Source: Bacteroidota bacterium (GTDB lineage Bacteria; Bacteroidota; Ignavibacteria; Ignavibacteriales; Melioribacteraceae). From it: a DNA stretch of 64,000 bases. A model generated the notes under the pieces. The model did not search any database and had not been told where the DNA came from. It saw nothing but the letters and a program-made list of their open reading frames with translations. Shown piece after piece: positions 59,508 through 64,000 of this stretch. Location of the stretch: NCBI GenBank assembly GCA_023397505.1, contig JAEWUC010000008.1, positions 434,001 through 498,000 of the forward strand. The letters run 5' to 3'. Every line of letters starts with the position of its first letter. The stretch's first letter is position 1. The translations under genes were made by a program, and so were the position numbers.

Positions 59508-61211
59508 ATGCTAAAGCCAAAACTCTTTACCACACTTCAAGATTATAACAAAGAAAAATTTCTCGCCGATTTAACTGCAGGAGTAATTGTAGGAATAGTT
59601 GCACTTCCTCTGGCAATCGCGTTTGGTATCGCAAGTGGTGTAACTCCCGAAAAAGGAATTATAACCGCAATCATTGCGGGATTTATAATTTCTGCATTCG
59701 GCGGAAGCCGTGTTCAAATCGGCGGGCCAACAGGCGCATTTATTATTATTGTCTACGGGATTGTTCAGAATTACGGAACAACCGGGCTTGCAATTGCAAC
59801 TATTATGGCCGGAATAATTTTAGTAATAATGGGATTAGTAAAATTCGGCTCGCTGATAAAATTTATTCCTTATCCGGTTGTCGTAGGTTTTACAAGCGGA
59901 ATTGCTTTGTTAATTTTTTCGACCCAGATAAAAGATTTTTTCGGTTTGCAAATGCAAGAAGTGCCGTCGGAGTTTCATGAAAAATGGATGGCATATTTCG
60001 GTGCTTTCTCAACTGTCAATTATTACGTGCTCGGGATAGCACTTCTCGCTTTATTGATAATGATTTTCTGGCCGAAAGTTACCCATCGCATACCGGGCTC
60101 TTTAGTTGCAATAATTATAACAACAATTTTAGTAATAGTTTTTAAAATACCCGTTGATACAATCGGAAGCAGATTTGGGGAGATACCTTCAAATATTCCT
60201 TCTCCGAGTTTTTATGAAATCAATTTAGATGTAATAAAAAACCTAATCGGACCTGCAACCGTGATTGCTTTGCTCGCGGCAATTGAATCACTTCTTTCAG
60301 CTGTAGTTGCCGATGGTATGATAGGCGGCAAACACAGAAGCAACATGGAATTGATCGCACAAGGTCTTGCGAATATTATCACTCCTATTTTCGGCGGAAT
60401 ACCCGCAACCGGTGCAATTGCAAGAACTGCTACAAATATTAAAAACGGCGGAAGAACTCCTGTAGCGGGAATTGTTCATGCGCTTACACTTTTACTTATT
60501 ATGCTGTTTTTTGGAAGCTATGCAAAGTTAATACCGATGGCCACGTTAGCGGCAATTCTTGTTATAGTTTCTTATAACATGAGCGAATGGCATTCTTTTA
60601 AATCGCTGCTGAAAAGTCCTAAAGGTGATGTAATTGTGTTGTTAACAACTTTCTTCTTAACAGTAATATTCGATTTAACAATTGCGATTGAAATAGGGAT
60701 GGTATTGGCAGTATTATTATTTATGAAACGTATGGCGGAAGTATCAAACGTCAGTGTTATTACAAGAGAACTTGAAGATGAAGAAGAAAAACCCGATCCG
60801 AATGCGATCGATAAAAAACAAATTCCTTTGGGCGTTGAAGTTTTTGAAATTAACGGACCTTTCTTTTTTGGCGCGGCAAAAAAATTCAAAGATCAAATGC
60901 TTGCGGTTGAAGAACCGCCAAGAGTTAGAATTATCCGTATGCGTAATGTCCCGGCGGTTGACGCTACAGGTCTGCAGACACTGAAAGATTTTTATCACGA
61001 TGCTAAAAAACACAAAACACATATGATTCTTTCCGGTGTTCACACACAGCCGTTATTCGCGATGACACAAGCCGGCATTTTCGATCTTTACGGTGAAGAA
61101 AATATTTTCGGAAATATTGACGACGCGCTCGATCATGCAAGAGAAATTCTCGGACTGCCTAAATTAGGAAGACCGGCTGATTTTGTTCCGACGGTTAAAA
61201 GAGAAATGTAG
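59508..61211 (+). CDS. SulP family anion transporter (SLC26-like) with STAS domain
   Basis: This 567-aa membrane protein has the SulP opening (LADLTAGVIVGIVALPLAIAFGIASG), about ten hydrophobic helices, GGKHRSNMELIAQGLANI, and PATGAIARTATNIKNGGRTPVAG. A C-terminal STAS domain (FEINGPFFFGAAKKF ... VRIIRMRNVPAVDATGLQTL) follows. It transports sulfate, bicarbonate or similar anions; bicarbonate would fit the downstream complex-I-like and the PEP carboxylase genes only loosely. It has its own start region. Confidence 0.92.
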   Translation: MLKPKLFTTLQDYNKEKFLADLTAGVIVGIVALPLAIAFGIASGVTPEKGIITAIIAGFIISAFGGSRVQIGGPTGAFIIIVYGIVQNYGTTGLAIATIMAGIILVIMGLVKFGSLIKFIPYPVVVGFTSGIALLIFSTQIKDFFGLQMQEVPSEFHEKWMAYFGAFSTVNYYVLGIALLALLIMIFWPKVTHRIPGSLVAIIITTILVIVFKIPVDTIGSRFGEIPSNIPSPSFYEINLDVIKNLIGPATVIALLAAIESLLSAVVADGMIGGKHRSNMELIAQGLANIITPIFGGIPATGAIARTATNIKNGGRTPVAGIVHALTLLLIMLFFGSYAKLIPMATLAAILVIVSYNMSEWHSFKSLLKSPKGDVIVLLTTFFLTVIFDLTIAIEIGMVLAVLLFMKRMAEVSNVSVITRELEDEEEKPDPNAIDKKQIPLGVEVFEINGPFFFGAAKKFKDQMLAVEEPPRVRIIRMRNVPAVDATGLQTLKDFYHDAKKHKTHMILSGVHTQPLFAMTQAGIFDLYGEENIFGNIDDALDHAREILGLPKLGRPADFVPTVKREM

Positions 61212-61317
61212 AATTATTTCATTTGTTTGGTGAATCGCGGGAATAGCATTTTAAAATGTTGAGCCATACTTGCAAAAACAAGTATCCAGAAAATGATGAA
61301 TAATTGAAATAAATAAA

Positions 61318-61989
61318 TTGGACTTAAACACAAAAGATATTTCCCATTTGCTGATGATGCCCGAAAAGGAAATTCAACAGCTAATTAAGAAGAAAGAAAT
61401 CCCCTTTCAACTTCTTCACGATAAAATAGTATTTAATAAACAACAAATTATTGAATGGGCGCTGGGCAGAAATTTATCTATAAACATTTCGGGTCATAAA
61501 AAATTTAGCGAATACCATATTGAATCAATCGGTACTCTGTTAGAAAAGGATTCTTTCCATTATAACTGCAAATTAAGCGAGCCTTCTTATATCGAGCAGA
61601 TGATTTCACAAATCAGATTTGAGAAAAATGTCGACAGCGAAATTATTGTACAACTATTGAAAAGCCGGGAATCAATGATGAGCACGGCAATAGGGAATGG
61701 AATTAGTCTGCCTCACCCGCGTATTCCGCTTATGGTAGGAAAGAACAAACCGCTCATTAATTTTTTCTTTCCGGTTAATCCGCTGGACTTAAAATCCATA
61801 GACAACAGACCTGTTCATACTTTGATTCTGCTTATCTCGCAAACTATTAAACAACATCTAAGTCTGATTGCACACCTGAGTTTTTTACTTTCGAGAGAGA
61901 CATTCCGTTTTGCTTTGGAAAACCGGCTTGAGTACAAGGAAATATTGGACATAATAAAAAAGATTGAGGAGACTAGAAGCAAATCCTAA
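61318..61989 (+). CDS. HTH-EIIA fusion regulator (PTS EIIA-Ntr-like)
   Basis: This 223-aa protein starts with an excisionase-like helical part (HLLMMPEKEIQQLIKKKEIPF). The EIIA type-2 domain of the PTS Ntr/fructose class follows, with STAIGNGISLPHPRIP carrying the phospho-acceptor His. No sugar-specific PTS component is adjacent. The start is a TTG, because the helical part begins there and no ATG is near. It overlaps the following gene by one base (TAATG) and so is coupled to a proton pump operon. Confidence 0.75.
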   Translation: MDLNTKDISHLLMMPEKEIQQLIKKKEIPFQLLHDKIVFNKQQIIEWALGRNLSINISGHKKFSEYHIESIGTLLEKDSFHYNCKLSEPSYIEQMISQIRFEKNVDSEIIVQLLKSRESMMSTAIGNGISLPHPRIPLMVGKNKPLINFFFPVNPLDLKSIDNRPVHTLILLISQTIKQHLSLIAHLSFLLSRETFRFALENRLEYKEILDIIKKIEETRSKS

Positions 61990-63971
61990 TGAAAGATATA
62001 ATTGATACCGGTAATGTTTTATTCATTGCGGCATTTATAATTCAGTTACTCGCAATTGTTTTTCTTTTCTTTAAGAATGAAAGCAAAACATTATATTCAA
62101 CTAACATCGTTCTGATTATTGGATTGATTCTTGGACTAATCTCTAATTTATCTTCGGCACTTTTTAATTCTGGTAAAATTTCTTCTGCCGGAATTTTCGA
62201 TAATTGGATTTGCCTTGACGGGTTGAGTATTTATTTTTTGTTTATAATTCAGCTTGTAGCAATTCCAACTACGATATATAATCTTTCATATCTTCAACAT
62301 TACATCAGCCATAAAAAATCAATTAAAAGTTTTATTGCATTCTATATTATACTTTTAATCTCAACCCAATTCATTGTAATTGCAAATCATGCAATCCTAT
62401 TTTTGATATGCTGGGAAGTGATGAGCATGTCTGCGTACCTTGCTATGATTTTTGAAAAAGAGAAAGAAGAAGTTCAAAAGGGAAGTTTTTATTATTTCGC
62501 AGCGTCGCATGTTTTGATTTTTATTCTTTATATAATGTTTTTCCTTCTTCATCATCAAACCGGGAGCTGGTATTTCAGCGATTACCGTCTTTCATTTTCA
62601 AGCGGTGTTGTTGTTCCAATAATTTTTATTTTATCTTTTATCGGCTTTGGAATTAAAGCGGGATTTATGCCTTTCCATTTTTGGCTGCCGCAAGCTCACC
62701 CGATTGCGCCGACTGTTCTTAGCGCATTTCTTTCAGGCGTAATAATTAAAACAGGTATCTATGGAATTCTCAGAACATTTCTTTTTATAAAACCTGTTCC
62801 GGAATGGTGCGGGTGGCTGATGCTTGGCGTTAGTATTATCAGCGCTATACTTGGTGTATGGTATGCGCTTGCACAACACGATATTAAGAAATTACTTGCG
62901 TATCACTCGGTTGAGAATATTGGAATTATCGGAATAGGTATCGGAATAGGATTTATTGGTTCGGCGAATAATTTACCGGCTGTTGAAGTGTTGGGATTCG
63001 GCGGAGCGCTTCTGCACACATTGAATCACGCAATATTTAAAAGTCTTCTGTTCATCGGCAGCGGCGTTGTGTATCAAAATCTTGGAACAAGAAATATTGA
63101 ATTGATGGGCGGACTTGTTCACCGCGCTAAATATATTGTTTTGCTTTTTTTGATCGGCTCTGTTGCAATCAGCGGAATACCGCCGTTCAATGGTTTTATT
63201 TCTGAGTTTATTATTTATGCCGGTTTTTTCAAAACCGCCAACGAGTTGAAGAACTATTATCCGATAATTATGCTGATGTTTGTTGTCGGACTGGCGTTCG
63301 TGGGTGGATTGGCGGTGGCATGCTTTACAAAAGTAAACTCAATTATGTTTTTGGGAAGCGAGAGGAAGGAAGTGAAGCATTTTCATACTTCAGTTTATGA
63401 TTACATATCACTTGGAATTTTTGCTGTGCTTTGTATTATCATTGGCTTTTACCCGCAACCTTTTGTTGGTGTAGTAAACAAAGTAATTACCGACGGTTTT
63501 GTTGCAGAAAATTCTTCATCTGCATTAATAAATGTCAATTGGCTATACTTCACATTAATATTTTCTTTCATAGCGCTTGGTGTTTTTGTTTTATATCTAA
63601 TAAAAATTAAACTTGAAAAAAAATACGGAAGACGAATCTCGGATGCATGGGGCTGCGGTTACGAAAATCTTTCACCTCGAATGCAATACACGGCTTCATC
63701 ATTTGCAGATGAATTGAACACCATTCCCAAAACAATTTTAGTCTATAATAAAAAAATTGAAGTTTCGGAAAATGCATTCCCAGTACAATCAAAATTTGAA
63801 AGTCATTCCAAAGATTTTATTGATAGCAAAATTGTTTTACCGTCGTTTAATATTTTAAAGAAACTCGTTGCGAAAATTGAGTTTTTAAGTCAAACGGATA
63901 TTCGTTATTACATAGCTTTCATTTTAATAATAATCATTATTTATAGTACGATAGCTTTCTTATGGGTATGA
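61989..63971 (+). CDS. hyfB: hydrogenase-4/complex-I-like proton-pumping membrane subunit (HyfB-like)
   Basis: This 660-aa protein of the NuoL/MrpA/HyfB superfamily has about 16 helices. The Proton_antipo_M core includes CWEVMSMSAYLAMIFEKEK, IKAGFMPFHFWLPQAHPIAPTV, LLAYHSVENIGIIGIGIG, HTLNHAIFKSLLF and SGIPPFNGFISEF, with the lysines and glutamates used for proton transfer. It has the HyfB-type C-terminal extension with RMQYTASSFADE. It is probably the first structural gene of a multi-subunit membrane hydrogenase or related respiratory complex that continues beyond this window. Confidence 0.88.
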   Translation: MKDIIDTGNVLFIAAFIIQLLAIVFLFFKNESKTLYSTNIVLIIGLILGLISNLSSALFNSGKISSAGIFDNWICLDGLSIYFLFIIQLVAIPTTIYNLSYLQHYISHKKSIKSFIAFYIILLISTQFIVIANHAILFLICWEVMSMSAYLAMIFEKEKEEVQKGSFYYFAASHVLIFILYIMFFLLHHQTGSWYFSDYRLSFSSGVVVPIIFILSFIGFGIKAGFMPFHFWLPQAHPIAPTVLSAFLSGVIIKTGIYGILRTFLFIKPVPEWCGWLMLGVSIISAILGVWYALAQHDIKKLLAYHSVENIGIIGIGIGIGFIGSANNLPAVEVLGFGGALLHTLNHAIFKSLLFIGSGVVYQNLGTRNIELMGGLVHRAKYIVLLFLIGSVAISGIPPFNGFISEFIIYAGFFKTANELKNYYPIIMLMFVVGLAFVGGLAVACFTKVNSIMFLGSERKEVKHFHTSVYDYISLGIFAVLCIIIGFYPQPFVGVVNKVITDGFVAENSSSALINVNWLYFTLIFSFIALGVFVLYLIKIKLEKKYGRRISDAWGCGYENLSPRMQYTASSFADELNTIPKTILVYNKKIEVSENAFPVQSKFESHSKDFIDSKIVLPSFNILKKLVAKIEFLSQTDIRYYIAFILIIIIIYSTIAFLWV

Positions 63972-64000
63972 ATATTTTACAAGGAATTATTTCGGTTCTG
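63968..64000 (+). CDS. start of the next complex-I-like gene (cut by window end)
   Basis: ATG 63968 overlaps the HyfB stop (ATGA) and the frame stays open to the last base, encoding MNILQGIISVL. The hydrophobic start and position fit a HyfC/NuoH-type subunit, but 11 codons cannot prove it. Confidence 0.55.
   Translation, partial: MNILQGIISVL

Overview
The window is AT-rich bacterial DNA that most likely comes from a member of the Ignavibacteriota (Bacteroidota/Chlorobiota side of the FCB group). The main clue is an extracellular esterase at 56644-58065 whose C-terminal sorting tail carries NYPNPFNPSTTI, a hallmark of Ignavibacterium/Melioribacter-type secreted proteins. A PorR/TonB-like barrel, a tricorn-type S41 protease, Zn-ribbon proteins and a 7TM-AraC regulator fit this placement. 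The assignment is inference, because no rRNA is present.

Positions 1-11168 hold a large, tightly coupled plus-strand defence-like operon: the tail of an unknown gene, a PIN-domain protein, a DUF1156-type adenine DNA methylase with inserted zinc ribbons, a 148-aa orphan protein, an SNF2 helicase, a small restriction-fold protein and a 1232-aa protein ending in a PD-(D/E)XK nuclease domain. It looks like a modification/helicase/nuclease anti-phage system related to, but different from, DISARM class 1.

Positions 11253-20450 look like the replication and modification part of a phage, plasmid or integrated element. They include a phiEco32-type amidoligase, a LIM-like zinc protein, a class II glutamine amidotransferase, Gam-like, OB-like and RadC-like proteins, several very small peptides with good ribosome binding sites, a strongly folded ~140-nt intergenic element, and a primase-helicase with a DUF5659 partner. 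A 19-bp inverted repeat family next to the primase gene is a candidate origin.

Positions 20547-24331 form a queuosine/queuine salvage cassette: an ECF S component, a fused T-ATPase-ATPase protein and a Qng1/DUF2419 hydrolase. The fused gene is out of frame at an A10 tract directly after its start codon. Positions 25410-28576 are a second defence-like operon (DUF262, DUF3696-type ATPase, unknown third protein), followed by an orphan HTH-type island protein. The accessory zone stops at a tRNA-Ala gene (30237-30309, minus), which is a plausible integration site.

From 30339 to the end the content is chromosomal: a LysE exporter, a phosphatase, a dehydrogenase/GNAT/methyltransferase cluster, an AlaX-like editing protein, a lipoprotein-thioredoxin pair, a two-component system, secreted GH2-like and tricorn proteins, PEP carboxylase, a PAS/GAF histidine kinase, a NifX-like/DUF134 pair with an operator, a TonB-type barrel, an arsR-arsM operon with a visible promoter-operator, release factor 3, the secreted esterase, a 7TM-AraC regulator, a SulP transporter, and the start of a hydrogenase-4/complex-I-like operon preceded by an EIIA-type regulator.
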